Counted from the first letter of the stretch, positions 35,193 to 44,325 are shown. The stretch: 64,000 nt of DNA from Bradyrhizobium sp. CCGB12 (GCF_024199845.1 NZ_JANADO010000001.1:6448001-6512000), one strand, 5' to 3'. The notes: generated by a model from the letters alone, not told the origin. Translations and numbers: made by a program.

Positions 35193-35277
35193 GTCATTGC
35201 GAGCGCAGCGAAGCAATCCAGACTGTCACCGCGGAAAGATTCTGGATTGCTTCGTCGCATGGGCTCCTCGCAATGAC
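35193..35277. repeat. Palindromic intergenic repeat, family A copy 2
   Basis: Starts GTCATTGCGAGCGCAGCG and ends CTCCTCGCAATGAC. Its right arm carries a 9-base insertion/variation (TCGCATGGGC) relative to the copy at 21064, so the hairpin is imperfect there. Confidence 0.88.
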
Positions 35278-35318
35278 GGAGTAAACCAACTACGATCTCC
35301 AAAAGAGAGCGGAACGCC

Positions 35319-35672
35319 ATGAGCCAAGACCTCGAACAACTCACCGCGCTCAACCGCGACTATGTCGCCTCGGTGCAGACCTGCGACGTCAAGCGTTTCG
35401 ACCAGATCCTGGCGCCGGAGTTCTACTGCTCCAATCCCGACAAGACGCTGGTGGACCGCGCCGCCTTCCTGGAGCAGACGGCGCGGCCGATCGCGATCCG
35501 CAATTTACATGCGCACGACGTCATCATCCGCATCATGGGCGACTTCGCCATCATCCACGCGGCGACCAGCTACACCACGGCGGACGGTCAGCAGGCCACG
35601 GGGCGCTACACCGATTGCTGGGCGAAGAAAAACGGCAAGTGGCTCGCGGTGTCCGCGCACGTGTCGCGGTGA
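35319..35672 (+). CDS. NTF2-like (SnoaL/DUF4440-type) small protein
   Basis: 117 residues with the cone-shaped NTF2-like pattern: helix LTALNRDYVASVQTCDVKRFDQILAPEFYC, then strands ending GDFAIIHAATSYTTADGQQATGRYTDCWAKKNGKWLAVSAHVS, the typical DUF4440 C-terminal strands. It could be a small isomerase/hydrolase or a ligand-binding protein; no catalytic residues can be named safely. It stands alone between repeats. Confidence 0.82.
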   Translation: MSQDLEQLTALNRDYVASVQTCDVKRFDQILAPEFYCSNPDKTLVDRAAFLEQTARPIAIRNLHAHDVIIRIMGDFAIIHAATSYTTADGQQATGRYTDCWAKKNGKWLAVSAHVSR

Positions 35673-35680
35673 GGCGGCAT

Positions 35681-35764
35681 GTAGCCCGGATGGAGCGCAG
35701 CGAAATCCGGGGCAGCCGATCCGCAACGAAGATCCCGGATTGCGCTGCGCTCCATCCGGGCTAC
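35681..35764. repeat. Palindromic intergenic repeat, family D (GTAGCCCGGATGGAGCG type)
   Basis: Arms of about 30 bases: GTAGCCCGGATGGAGCGCAG at the left and CTGCGCTCCATCCGGGCTAC-type sequence at the right. Located between the convergent NTF2-like and alcohol-dehydrogenase genes. Confidence 0.85.
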
Positions 35765-35772
35765 GCCTTCCG

Positions 35773-36861
35773 TCAGCTATCGAACACGATCACGCTGCGC
35801 AGCGTCTTGCCGGCCTTCATGTTGGCAAAGCCCTCGTTGATCTCCGACAGCTTCAGCTTGGCCGAGATCCAGTCCTCCAGGTGCAGCCGGCCGCGCAGGT
35901 AGAAATCCACCAGGCGTGGCATGTCCACGCGGAAATGGTTGGAGCCCATCGAGGAGCCCTGGATCTTGCGCTCGCGCAGGAAATCGAAGCCGTGCAGCTC
36001 GATCTTCTGGCCGAACGGGATCATGCCGACGATGGTGGCGGTGCCTCCGGACGCCAGCATCCCGAACGCCTGCTCCGCGGTCTCCTTGCGGCCGAGCACC
36101 TCGAAGGAATGATGTACGCCGCCATTGGTGAGGTCGCGCACCTGCTTCACGACGTCGCCGTCGGCGGGATTGATGATATCCGTCGCCCCCAGCTTGGTCG
36201 CGAGCTGGAGCTTTGCCGGATTGGTGTCGATGGCGATGATGCGGCCGGCGCCGGCGATCTGCGCGCCGTTGATCGCGGCCATGCCGACGCCGCCGCAGCC
36301 GATCACCGCCACGGTCTCGCCGGCCGTTACCTTGGCCGTATTCACCACTGCACCGTAACCGGTGATGACACCGCAGCCGATCAGCGCGGCGAGATCGAGC
36401 GGCATTTCTTTCCGGATTTTGACGATCGCGTTCTCGTGCACCAGCATCTGCTCGGCAAAGGACGAGAGGTTGAGAAACTGATGCAGCTTCTCCGGCTTCG
36501 ACCACTGCATCCGGTTGGAGGCGCCCGGCAGCATTTTGACCGTGGTATCGGTGCAGAGCACGGTGCGGCCCGTGGTGCAGTTGTCGCAGGTGCCGCAAAA
36601 CACCGAGAGGCAAGTGACGACATGATCGCCCGGCTTGACGTAAGTGACGTCGGAGCCGACCTGCTCGACCACGCCGGCGGATTCGTGCCCAAGCACAGCG
36701 GGCAGCGGATGCGGATAGAGCCCTTCCATGAAGTGCAGGTCGGAATGGCAGAGGCCGGCAACCGCGGTGCGGATCAGGACCTCGCGCGGGCCCGGCTTCG
36801 GCAGGCTGACATCCTCGATGACGAGCGGCTGGTTGGCTTCATAGAGGACGGCGGCCTTCAT
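35773..36861 (-). CDS. Zinc-dependent alcohol dehydrogenase
   Basis: 362 residues from ATG 36861 (MKAAVLYEANQP). Catalytic zinc ligands: Cys in AGLCHSDLHF and His in LGHESAGVV. Structural zinc cysteines are in the motif CGTCDNCTTGRTVLC. The NAD site is VAVIGCGGVGMAAINGAQ. Length and motifs place it with the Zn-ADH/class III-like group. The operon continues upstream with the AidB-like dehydrogenase 43 bp away, so the two are probably co-transcribed. The physiological alcohol is unknown. Confidence 0.93.
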   Translation of the reverse strand: MKAAVLYEANQPLVIEDVSLPKPGPREVLIRTAVAGLCHSDLHFMEGLYPHPLPAVLGHESAGVVEQVGSDVTYVKPGDHVVTCLSVFCGTCDNCTTGRTVLCTDTTVKMLPGASNRMQWSKPEKLHQFLNLSSFAEQMLVHENAIVKIRKEMPLDLAALIGCGVITGYGAVVNTAKVTAGETVAVIGCGGVGMAAINGAQIAGAGRIIAIDTNPAKLQLATKLGATDIINPADGDVVKQVRDLTNGGVHHSFEVLGRKETAEQAFGMLASGGTATIVGMIPFGQKIELHGFDFLRERKIQGSSMGSNHFRVDMPRLVDFYLRGRLHLEDWISAKLKLSEINEGFANMKAGKTLRSVIVFDS

Positions 36862-36904
36862 CGAGCACTCCCTGGCGTGTTCTTGTTTGATCGTCGAGTG
36901 CAGC

Positions 36905-38689
36905 CTACGCTGCCAGAACCAGTTCGCCAACCTCGCTCATGCTGCCTGCGCGATCGCCGAGCAGCAGCGCGGCGATCTTCGTCTGCACGGCATTTTCCGT
37001 CAGCCGGAACGGATCGCTCGGCAGGACACGATGGTCGATCACGAGACGCGACAGCAGCAGCCGGCGCGCATCGCCGCGCATCTCGTGGATGCGGTGCGCT
37101 TCCCAGGCGAGCGCAACCGCGCCTGCGACGTGATAGAGCAGGCTGGTGGCGCGCCGCGCATCGGCCTCGTTGTCGGCCTTGCCTGCGACCTCGCGCGCAA
37201 AGCCGACCGCACGATCGGTGAGGCCGCGCAGATTGTCGCGCCAGGCCTGCGGCACGGAGGCGCTGTCGTCGAGCCGGGCATGCAGATCGGCCGCGAGCGC
37301 GGACTCGGCGCCGTGGCGGCCGACCGCGCGCCTGAGCGCGTCGATCGCCACGATGTTGCCGGTGCCTTCCCAGACCGAGCCGAGATGGGCATCGCGCAGC
37401 AGGCGGGCGGTGGCGAATTCCTCGATATAGCCGATGCCGCCGCGCATCTCGAGCGCATCGCCGCACACCTTCCGCGCATCGCGCGTGGCGCGGAATTTCA
37501 GCGTCGGGGTGAGGATGCGCAGCAGTGCCGCCGCGTCCTGGCTGCCGGCTTCGGCGCGGTCGAGCGCATCGGCGGTGAGGAAGCTCATCGACAGCGCCTG
37601 CTCGACCGGCAGCATGATCTTCAGCATCTGCCGACGGCCGAGCGGCAGGTCGATGATGCGACTTCCGAACACCACGCGGCTCTTCGCGACCGTCATCGCA
37701 TCGTGATAGGCGCGGCGCATCAGCGCGGTGGACTTGACGCCGTTGGAAAGCCGCGACGAGTTCACCATCTCGGCCATCTGCACGAAGCCACGGTCGAGCT
37801 TGCCGACGGCATAGGCGATCGCGCCTTCGAACTTGATCTCGCCCGAGGCCATCGAGCGCGTGCCCAGCTTGTCCTTGAGACGCACGATCCGGTAGTGGTT
37901 CTGGGAACCATCGTCGAGGAAGCGCGGCATCAGGAACAGGCCGACCCCGCGCGTGCCGGGGCCGGCACCTTCAGGGCGCGCCAGCAGCATCACGACCTTG
38001 GCGTCCGCATTCGAGCAGAACCATTTCTCGCCGTAGAGGCGCCAATGCCCCTCCTCCTGCACAGCGCGCGTCGTCAGCGTGCCGACGTCGGAGCCGCCCT
38101 CCTTCTCGGTCATGAACTGGCCGCCCTGGGTCAGCTTGCTCATGTCCGTCTGCGTCAGACCGTCGAGATATTTGGCCTTCAATGCGTCGCTGCCGAAATT
38201 CGCCAGCAGTTTTGCGCAGCCGTCGGTGACGTTGATCGGACAACCCATGCCGAATTCGGTCTGGTTGAACAGGAAAGTGAAGGCGTGCTTGGCCACGACA
38301 GGATATTTGTCCGGCCAGCCCATGATGCCCTTGCGGAGCGAGAGCGCATGGATGCCGAACTCGCCGAACGCGGCCTTCTCCAGTTCGCGATAGGCCGGAT
38401 GGTATTCGATCCACTGCACGTCGCGGCCGAACTTGTCGCGCTGGTGCAGAATGGGCGTGTGCCGATCGGCAAGCCGTGCGCATTCGTCGAGCGGGCCGCC
38501 GGCGAGTTCGCCTAGACGGTCGAGATGCGGCTCGATGTGACGGAACAGCGTATCCGGCAGATGGATGCGCAGGAGGTCCGTCAGCGCCGGATCGGCGCGG
38601 TAGAAATTCATGCCTGACGTGTCAGGTGCCAGCAGGCCGGACGGCTCGGCCGCGGCATTTTCTGGCTCCGCTGGGACCGGCTTGTGCAT
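36905..38689 (-). CDS. Acyl-CoA dehydrogenase, AidB-like
   Basis: 594 residues, close to the length of the AidB-type branch (longer than ordinary acyl-CoA dehydrogenases of about 380). Features: TQGGQFMTEKEGGSDVGTL (FAD/substrate loop), GEKWFCSNADA, VNSSRLSNGVKSTALMRRAY and RGGIGYIEEFATARLLRDAHLGSVWEGTGNI near the C-terminus. FAD-dependent and cytoplasmic. AidB-type proteins can oxidise acyl-CoAs weakly, and in E. coli the gene belongs to the adaptive alkylation response; here the neighbours (alcohol dehydrogenase, SDR, enoyl-CoA hydratase) suggest catabolic use. Confidence 0.93.
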   Translation of the reverse strand: MHKPVPAEPENAAAEPSGLLAPDTSGMNFYRADPALTDLLRIHLPDTLFRHIEPHLDRLGELAGGPLDECARLADRHTPILHQRDKFGRDVQWIEYHPAYRELEKAAFGEFGIHALSLRKGIMGWPDKYPVVAKHAFTFLFNQTEFGMGCPINVTDGCAKLLANFGSDALKAKYLDGLTQTDMSKLTQGGQFMTEKEGGSDVGTLTTRAVQEEGHWRLYGEKWFCSNADAKVVMLLARPEGAGPGTRGVGLFLMPRFLDDGSQNHYRIVRLKDKLGTRSMASGEIKFEGAIAYAVGKLDRGFVQMAEMVNSSRLSNGVKSTALMRRAYHDAMTVAKSRVVFGSRIIDLPLGRRQMLKIMLPVEQALSMSFLTADALDRAEAGSQDAAALLRILTPTLKFRATRDARKVCGDALEMRGGIGYIEEFATARLLRDAHLGSVWEGTGNIVAIDALRRAVGRHGAESALAADLHARLDDSASVPQAWRDNLRGLTDRAVGFAREVAGKADNEADARRATSLLYHVAGAVALAWEAHRIHEMRGDARRLLLSRLVIDHRVLPSDPFRLTENAVQTKIAALLLGDRAGSMSEVGELVLAA

Positions 38690-38923
38690 GATCGTCCTCT
38701 TCGATTCCGCCCGACGGCAATTCTTAACGCTTGTTTTGGCGCTTGCCGCTTGGGATGATGTCGATCATGCTCCAGAGGCGGACGTGCATAAAGCGGCAAA
38801 TCGTCAGGGCGGCATGATCGCCGCGAGGGAGCAATTCGCTCTGCGGAATTGTGAACGCCCCGGCTGGTTGTTCGCGCGGACCATGCATAGATCAACGGCT
38901 CCCCGTTTCCGAGAGATCACGCC

Positions 38924-39625
38924 ATGGAACACCCAAAATACAAGATCGCGCTCATCGTCGGCGCCGGCGAAGGATTGAGCGCGTCGCTGGCGCGGCTGTT
39001 TGCCGCCCAGAACATCCGCGTCGCCCTTGCCGCGCGCAAGATCGAAAAGGTCGGCGCACTCTGCACCGAGACCGGCGCGAAAGCCTATGCCTGCAACGCC
39101 ACCGAGCCAGAGGAGGTCGAGCGGCTGTTTGGCCTCGTCGAGCGCGAGATCGGCACGCCCGACATCGTCGTCTACAATGCCAGCGGCCGCACGCGCGGAC
39201 CATTCGTCGATCTCGTCCCGGCCGATGTTGCGCAGGCGATTGCGGTCAGCGCCTATGGCGGCTTCCTGGTGGCGCAGCAGGCGGCCAAGCGCATGCTGCC
39301 GAACAAGCACGGCGCGATCCTGTTCACCGGCGCCTCCGCCAGCGTCAAGGGCTATGCGCAGTCGGCCTCGTTCGCGATGGGCAAGTTCGCGCTGCGCGGG
39401 CTGGCGCAGAGCCTGGCGCGCGAATTGTCGCCGCAGGGCATCCATGTCGCGCATTTCGTCATCGACGGCGGTATCAAGAGCGCGGCGCGGACCGAGCCTG
39501 CAGACAAGCCGGATTCGATGCTCGACCCCGACGCGATCGCGCAGAGCTATTGGAGCGTTTTGCAGCAGCCGCGCAGCGCCTGGAGCTGGGAGCTGGAGCT
39601 GCGGCCCTGGGTGGAGACATTTTGA
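38924..39625 (+). CDS. SDR-family protein with Phe in place of the catalytic Tyr
   Basis: 233 residues. The cofactor motif is degenerate (IVGAGEGLSASLARLF), YNASG takes the place of NNAG, and the YxxxK segment reads FAMGK (SASFAMGKFALRGLAQSLAREL, about 147-166), so the Tyr is Phe while Lys is kept. The rest of the fold, including IDGGIKS, is intact. A redox reaction by the usual mechanism is doubtful; ligand binding or a dehydratase-like role is possible. Divergent from the AidB-like gene; a repeat separates it from the enoyl-CoA hydratase downstream. Confidence 0.85.
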   Translation: MEHPKYKIALIVGAGEGLSASLARLFAAQNIRVALAARKIEKVGALCTETGAKAYACNATEPEEVERLFGLVEREIGTPDIVVYNASGRTRGPFVDLVPADVAQAIAVSAYGGFLVAQQAAKRMLPNKHGAILFTGASASVKGYAQSASFAMGKFALRGLAQSLARELSPQGIHVAHFVIDGGIKSAARTEPADKPDSMLDPDAIAQSYWSVLQQPRSAWSWELELRPWVETF

Positions 39626-39646
39626 GGCGATAAGGCAACAACAACC

Positions 39647-39731
39647 GTCATTGCGAGCGAGGCGAAGCAATCCAGAGATGTCTCGGCGGAAACAGACTGG
39701 ATTGCTTCGTCGCTTCGCTCCTCGCAATGAC
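39647..39731. repeat. Palindromic intergenic repeat, family A copy 3
   Basis: Starts GTCATTGCGAGCGAGGCG and ends CTCCTCGCAATGAC, with the same AAGCAATCCA/TGGATTGCTT inner arms as the copies at 21064 and 35193. Between the SDR and enoyl-CoA hydratase genes. Confidence 0.88.
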
Positions 39732-39748
39732 GATCGAGAGGGAGCGAC

Positions 39749-40579
39749 ATGACCACGGAAACCAGCATCGATACCGGCACGAACGAACTCCTCTGCGTCA
39801 TCCGCAACCGCGTTGCCGTCATCACGCTGAACCGGCCTGAGGCACGCAACTCGCTGTCGGATGCGCTGACACCGGCGCTGCGGACCATGATCCGGAGCTG
39901 CGGCGAGAATCCCGGCGTCGGCGCGCTGCTGCTCACCGGCGCGGGCGAAGCGTTCTGCGCCGGCGGCAACGTCAAGGGCATGGGCGCGCATCGCGACCCG
40001 AAGAAGCTCGAAATGTCCTTCGACGACAAGGTCGCCGATCTCCAGGAGCGGCAGCGGCTGCTGACAGGCGCGCTGGTGTCGTTGCGCAAGCCGACCATCG
40101 CTGCTCTGCCCGGCCCCGCGGTCGGCGCGGGGCTTGCCATCGCCATGGCCTGCGACATCCGCATCGCCGCGCAATCGGCCTTTGTCGCCACCGGCTATGC
40201 CCGCATCGCGCTCAGCGGTGATTACGGCATCGCATGGCTGCTGACCCGGCTGGTCGGCACCGCGCGGGCGCGCGAATTGATGTTCACCGGCGATCGCATC
40301 GATGCTGTCAGGTGCGAGGCCATCGGCTTGGTCAACCGCGTCGTGCCGGATGACAAATTACAGACTGAGGCCTTCGCGCTGGCAAAGTCGCTCGCCGAAG
40401 GCCCGCGCCTCGCGCTGCGCTACATGAAGGACAATCTCGACGAAGCCGTGCTGTTCGACTTCGAAACCGCCCGCGACCACGAGGCCGAACGGCTGATCCG
40501 TCTCACCACCACCGCCGATCACAAGGAGGCCGTGCAGGCCTTCATCGAGAAGCGCAAGGCAGTGTTCACAGGGAAGTAG
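39749..40579 (+). CDS. Enoyl-CoA hydratase/isomerase-family protein
   Basis: 276 residues of the crotonase fold. Oxyanion-hole regions are GAGEAFCAGGNVKGMG (about 66-81) and LPGPAVGAGLAIAMACDIRIA (about 118-138). The first catalytic Glu position is not the usual GG.CE (sequence GDYGIAWLLTRLVG follows), so the precise reaction (hydration, isomerisation or thioester hydrolysis) is uncertain. Cytoplasmic, acts on acyl-CoA. The gene sits with acyl-CoA dehydrogenase and SDR genes. Confidence 0.92.
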   Translation: MTTETSIDTGTNELLCVIRNRVAVITLNRPEARNSLSDALTPALRTMIRSCGENPGVGALLLTGAGEAFCAGGNVKGMGAHRDPKKLEMSFDDKVADLQERQRLLTGALVSLRKPTIAALPGPAVGAGLAIAMACDIRIAAQSAFVATGYARIALSGDYGIAWLLTRLVGTARARELMFTGDRIDAVRCEAIGLVNRVVPDDKLQTEAFALAKSLAEGPRLALRYMKDNLDEAVLFDFETARDHEAERLIRLTTTADHKEAVQAFIEKRKAVFTGK

Positions 40580-40644
40580 CAGCTCTCCAGCCTGAACAGG
40601 CTAATCATTCCATTTAGTAGGGACTCTATCTTCAGGAGGACTGA

Positions 40645-40812
40645 ATGAACTGGTCTGAGGTCGTGCGGAAGGCCGTGATCATGGCGGAGATGACAGGATA
40701 TATTACTTTTGATCAACTGAACGAGTTGATCCCACCCAAAATGGAACCTGAAGACGTCGAAGCGATACTGTCCGCTCTGAGCGACCGAGATATTCGGATT
40801 GCAGAGGAATAA
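40645..40812 (+). CDS. Stand-alone sigma-70 region-1.1-like mini-protein
   Basis: 55 residues from ATG 40645, with a near-perfect ribosome binding site CAGGAGG 6 bases upstream. The reading MAEMTGYITFDQLNELIPP followed by KMEPEDVEAILSALSDRDIR and IAEE matches the pattern of primary sigma factor region 1.1 (GY(V/I)T-(Y/F)D-x-(L/I)N...V/E-D-I-x-x-L-x...I-x(2)-E). That region normally masks the DNA-binding domains of RpoD; here it is encoded alone, without regions 1.2-4. As I recall, similarly short proteins annotated as sigma-factor region1.1 proteins occur in Bradyrhizobium. It may modulate sigma or RNA polymerase; function unknown. Confidence 0.75.
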   Translation: MNWSEVVRKAVIMAEMTGYITFDQLNELIPPKMEPEDVEAILSALSDRDIRIAEE

Positions 40813-40862
40813 GACCTGCACGGTTATGTCCGCCACTAGGCGCGATTGACGGCGTTCTTCGC

Positions 40863-40898
40863 AAAAAAATGCCCGGCGCTGGCTTGGCCAGGCCGGGC
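40863..40898 (-). terminator. Rho-independent terminator of the GNAT gene
   Basis: Stem GCCCGGC/GCCGGGC (40871-40877 with 40892-40898), extended inside by CTGG/CCAG, followed on the minus strand by seven T residues (plus-strand AAAAAAA, 40863-40869). Located directly after the stop codon of the GNAT gene. Confidence 0.85.
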
Positions 40899-40909
40899 TT
40901 GCAGTGGTG

Positions 40910-41533
40910 TCAGGCCGAGGCTGAGGGGCTGTCGGCCTGACGGGAAAGCGCGGCGAGCCGCCAACTCGCACAGGGAATGTCTTTCGGTGCAACCGTGATC
41001 TCCTTGTCGAAGCGCACCAGCTTCCAATCGTCGGGATGATTGACGAAGGCGAAGCCGGATTTGCGCGCGAGCGAGATCATGGTTTCGTTGGAGCGCAGCG
41101 TGTCGCCGAAAATGTGCTCGGCGCCCAGCGCGGCGGCGCGGCATTCCAGGTTCTTGAGCAGCGCGGTCGCGATGCCATGGCCGTGCCAGCGGTCATCGAC
41201 CGACAGCCCAAACTCGACCGTCGCGGTTTCCGCATGGAGCGCATAGCGCATTTCCGCCACGATGGTCTCGAAGCCGTCGACCATCATGGTCGCAGCGACC
41301 GTGAAGCGCTCGCGCTCACCGACCTCGAGGAACTCGTGCAGCAGCCCCTTTGGCAACTCGCTGATCGCGCCGAAGAAGCGGTTGTAGCGGGAGCGGGTCG
41401 AGAGCGAGCGGAAATAGTGCTGGAGCTCGTCGGTGTCGCGCGGCGCGACGAAGCGGACGGTGACGGGCTCACCCTGCCGGGTGCGCAGCGTATCCGAATA
41501 TTGCGCGAGGTCTTCGAGGCGAAGGGTGCTCAT
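40910..41533 (-). CDS. GNAT-family N-acetyltransferase
   Basis: 207 residues from ATG 41533 (MSTLRLEDLAQY); the longer frame to 41767 overlaps the DUF1127 gene and is low-complexity. The acetyl-CoA site is DDRWHGHGIATALLKNLE (R/Q-x-x-G-x-G/A type), preceded by VEFGLSV. The segment RSRYNRFFGAISELPKG upstream resembles the C-terminal acetyltransferase unit found in Pat-like protein acetylases, but there is no ATP-grasp or cyclic-nucleotide domain. The substrate is unknown. Confidence 0.9.
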   Translation of the reverse strand: MSTLRLEDLAQYSDTLRTRQGEPVTVRFVAPRDTDELQHYFRSLSTRSRYNRFFGAISELPKGLLHEFLEVGERERFTVAATMMVDGFETIVAEMRYALHAETATVEFGLSVDDRWHGHGIATALLKNLECRAAALGAEHIFGDTLRSNETMISLARKSGFAFVNHPDDWKLVRFDKEITVAPKDIPCASWRLAALSRQADSPSASA

Positions 41534-41600
41534 GACACATGCCACGGAAAGAGGGACCGCCGGCGCCCCCACAGTCAGGCGGCGCCGGCCTGGCGGCCTA

Positions 41601-41804
41601 TCAGGCCCGCCAGAAGGGTTTGTCGGCCTCATAGGCAATGTCACTCCACGACAACCCGACGTCCTGGAGATCCCGGGCGGTCCAGTTGGAGAGCTCGCGC
41701 CTGTTGCGGTAGCGCTCATGCCAGATGTGGAGGGTATCGCCGATCTGGTGGAGCAGACCTGGCGCATGATGATTTGTCATCGAATTCTGGGTCAAAGTAG
41801 ACAT
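41601..41804 (-). CDS. DUF1127 small protein
   Basis: 67 residues ending NRRELSNWTARDLQDVGLSWSDIAYEADKPFW, the DUF1127 (YjiS-like) signature. Short Arg-rich DUF1127 proteins occur widely in alphaproteobacteria and have been linked to phosphate and central-carbon homeostasis, and to RNA-protein interaction. A second possible start is Met9. It is divergent from the LysR gene at 41915, which may regulate it. Confidence 0.93.
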   Translation of the reverse strand: MSTLTQNSMTNHHAPGLLHQIGDTLHIWHERYRNRRELSNWTARDLQDVGLSWSDIAYEADKPFWRA

Positions 41805-41914
41805 CTTCAGCTCCTGGAGCTAACTTGTTCGCTAATATGTGCTTCCTATTGCGACGCGACAAACGACAATTTGTACCTTTTCGCATGAAATAACGTCATG
41901 TATCCTGCTGCCAA

Positions 41915-42814
41915 ATGACTGCCAGATTGCCCTCCCTGAACGGATTGCGGGCGTTCGAGGCCGCCGCGCGCCATCTCAGCTTCACGCTGGCGGCGACTGA
42001 ATTGAACGTGACCCAAACCGCGATCAGCCATCAGATCCGAAGGCTCGAGGAGGAGCTCGGCATCCGCCTGTTCGTCCGGCAGAACCGCGCGCTGGCGCTG
42101 ACGCCGGAAGCGCGTGACTACCTCCCCGGCGTCCGCGCCGCCTTCAACGACCTCCGGCTCGCCACCGATCGCCTGCTGCGCAAGGACGACGACAAGGTGC
42201 TGACGGTCTCAACGCTGGCTTCGCTCGCCGCAAAATGGCTGCTGCCGCGGCTCGCCGATTTCCAGGAGCAGCATCCCGGCATCGATGTCCGCATCACGAC
42301 ATCGACGAGCCTGGTGGATTTCCAGCGCGACGACGTCGATGCCGCGGTCCGCTACGGCCGCGGCCAGTGGCCGGGCCTGCGTGCCGACTGGCTGATGGCG
42401 GACGAGCTGTTTCCGGTGTGCAGCCCTTCACTGTTGCGCGGCGACAAGCCGCTACGCCGGCCGGAGGATCTGAGAAACCATCCGCTGCTGCACACCTCCA
42501 ACGCCAACAGCGACGATTGGCGGCTGTGGCTGACGGCGGCCGGCCTTCCCTCGGATATCGCAAGGCAGCCCGGCATCACCTTCGACATGATCTTCATGAC
42601 CATCCAGGCCGCGATCGACGGCATCGGGGTTGCGATGGGGCGGACGTCCTACGTCCAGGACGACATTGCCAAGGGCCGCCTCGTGGTGCCCTTCAAGATC
42701 GCGCTGCCGGCGGATGCCGGCTTCTACCTGGTCTCGCCGGAAGGTCGCCGCGAGGCGCCAAAATTGGTCGCTTTCCGGGACTGGATGATCGTTGCAACGC
42801 AAAATAAAGCCTGA
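41915..42814 (+). CDS. LysR-family transcriptional regulator (GcvA-like)
   Basis: 299 residues. The N-terminal winged helix-turn-helix, SLNGLRAFEAAARHLSFTLAATELNVTQTAISHQIRRLEEELGIRLF, is the GcvA/AmpR-type opening. The substrate-binding domain (about 90-295) has TLASLAAKWLLPRL and VDAAVRYGRGQWPG. Divergent from the DUF1127 gene (110 bp) and 144 bp upstream of the MFS carrier. It is a likely regulator of one or both. Confidence 0.93.
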   Translation: MTARLPSLNGLRAFEAAARHLSFTLAATELNVTQTAISHQIRRLEEELGIRLFVRQNRALALTPEARDYLPGVRAAFNDLRLATDRLLRKDDDKVLTVSTLASLAAKWLLPRLADFQEQHPGIDVRITTSTSLVDFQRDDVDAAVRYGRGQWPGLRADWLMADELFPVCSPSLLRGDKPLRRPEDLRNHPLLHTSNANSDDWRLWLTAAGLPSDIARQPGITFDMIFMTIQAAIDGIGVAMGRTSYVQDDIAKGRLVVPFKIALPADAGFYLVSPEGRREAPKLVAFRDWMIVATQNKA

Positions 42815-42958
42815 AAAATCATCAGCTTCCCCGGCAAAATCGGTTGACTCGCCCCGCCTCGCGCGGGAAGGGATAGGACAGATTGTCGCAGCATCAATCT
42901 GTCGCCTTGCCGTGAAAACGAGTTCCGGCCGGCCACGCCTTTCCAAGGGGAGAACGCC

Positions 42959-44290
42959 ATGGCGGGATCAGCCGCATCAACCAATCCACCCGCGATCAAG
43001 TCGCGCATCGGCGCAATCCTGCGCGCGACGTCAGGCAATTTCCTCGAGCAGTTCGATTTCTTCCTGTTCGGCTTCTATGCCGCCGCGATCGGCAAGGCGT
43101 TCTTCCCCTCCACCAACGAGACCGCCTCGCTGCTCAACACCTTTGGTGTGTTCTGGCTCGGCGCCTTGATGCGCCCCGTGGGCGCAATCGTGCTGGGTGC
43201 CTACATCGACCGCATCGGCCGCCGCCAGGGCCTGATCGTGACGCTCGGCATCATGGCTTTCGGCACCGTCGTCATCGCGTTCTGCCCGAGCTACGCGACC
43301 ATCGGCATCGCGGCACCGGTCATCGTCCTGATCGGCCGGCTGCTGCAAGGTTTCTCGGCGGGTGTCGAGCTCGGCGGCGTGTCGGTTTACCTTGCGGAAA
43401 TCGCAACGCCCGGCAATCGCGGCTTCTACACCTCGTTCCAGTCGTCGAGCCAGCAGGTCGCGATCTTCGTGGCCTCGATCCTCGGCTTCATCCTCTCCGA
43501 GGTGATGCCGGCCGACACCGTGGCCGCCTGGGGCTGGCGCATTCCCTTCTTCGTGGGATGCCTGATCATTCCGCTGATCTTCCTCCTGCGGCGGACGCTC
43601 GAGGAGACGCCGGCCTTCCTCGCGATGAAAAGTCACCCGACGGCCAGCGAGGTGTTCGCCTCCGCGCTCGCCAACTGGCGCATCGTCATCCTCGGCATGA
43701 TGATCGCGATCCTGACCACGACGACGTTCTATTTCGTCACCGTCTACACGCCGACCTTCGGCAAGACCGTGCTGAAACTGTCGACGCAGGACGCGCTGCT
43801 CGTGACCCTGCTGGTCGCGGTGAGCAACTTCATCTGGAATCCGGTCGGCGGCGCGCTGTCAGATCGCATCGGCCGCAAGCCGGTGCTGCTCGCCATCGCC
43901 GGCCTCGCCCTCGTCACCGCCTATCCGGCACTGCATTGGCTGGTGGCGGCGCCGACCTTCGGCAAGCTGCTCGCGGTCGAGATGATGTTCTCGTTCTATT
44001 TCGGCGTCTACAGTGGCACCATGCTCGGCGCGCTCGTCGAGATCGTGCCGGCGCATGTGCGCACCACCTGCTTCTCGCTCGCGTTCGCGCTCGCCGCCGC
44101 GCTGTTCGGCACCTTCACGCCGCTCGCCTCGACCTGGCTGATCGAGCGGACCGGCGACAAGGCCTCGCCCGGGTTCTGGCTGATGTTCGCAGCCCTGCTC
44201 GGCATCATCGCGGCCTCGACGGTGTATCGCGGCGGCGGCAAGGTGGTGCCGGCCTATGATGCCGTGCCGGAGCCGGTCGCGGGGCACTGA
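42959..44290 (+). CDS. MFS transporter, metabolite:H+ symporter (citrate/tricarballylate-like)
   Basis: 443 residues with about 12 hydrophobic segments. MHS-family landmarks: [41 protein letters not shown] (the conserved loop 2-3 motif), [21 protein letters not shown] and, in the second half, [14 protein letters not shown]. These fit carriers such as CitA/TcuC for tricarboxylates; other carboxylates are possible. Located downstream of the LysR gene, probably regulated by it. Confidence 0.9.
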   Translation: MAGSAASTNPPAIKSRIGAILRATSGNFLEQFDFFLFGFYAAAIGKAFFPSTNETASLLNTFGVFWLGALMRPVGAIVLGAYIDRIGRRQGLIVTLGIMAFGTVVIAFCPSYATIGIAAPVIVLIGRLLQGFSAGVELGGVSVYLAEIATPGNRGFYTSFQSSSQQVAIFVASILGFILSEVMPADTVAAWGWRIPFFVGCLIIPLIFLLRRTLEETPAFLAMKSHPTASEVFASALANWRIVILGMMIAILTTTTFYFVTVYTPTFGKTVLKLSTQDALLVTLLVAVSNFIWNPVGGALSDRIGRKPVLLAIAGLALVTAYPALHWLVAAPTFGKLLAVEMMFSFYFGVYSGTMLGALVEIVPAHVRTTCFSLAFALAAALFGTFTPLASTWLIERTGDKASPGFWLMFAALLGIIAASTVYRGGGKVVPAYDAVPEPVAGH

Positions 44291-44299
44291 TGGGCCTTC

Positions 44300-44325
44300 A
44301 CCTCTCCCCGTAAGAACGGGGCGAG
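44300..44325. repeat. Hairpin of family G type, possible bidirectional terminator
   Basis: CCTCTCCCCGTAAGAACGGGGCGAGG, a 10-bp stem between the convergent MFS and Rieske genes. It matches the half-element at 25281. No T-tract, so termination strength is uncertain. Confidence 0.65.

Noticed and set aside
35362..38515. Long plus-strand frames (to 37221 and 38515) opposite the alcohol and acyl-CoA dehydrogenase genes.
   Set aside because: Arg/Ala/His-rich, no family resemblance; the minus-strand genes have intact active sites.
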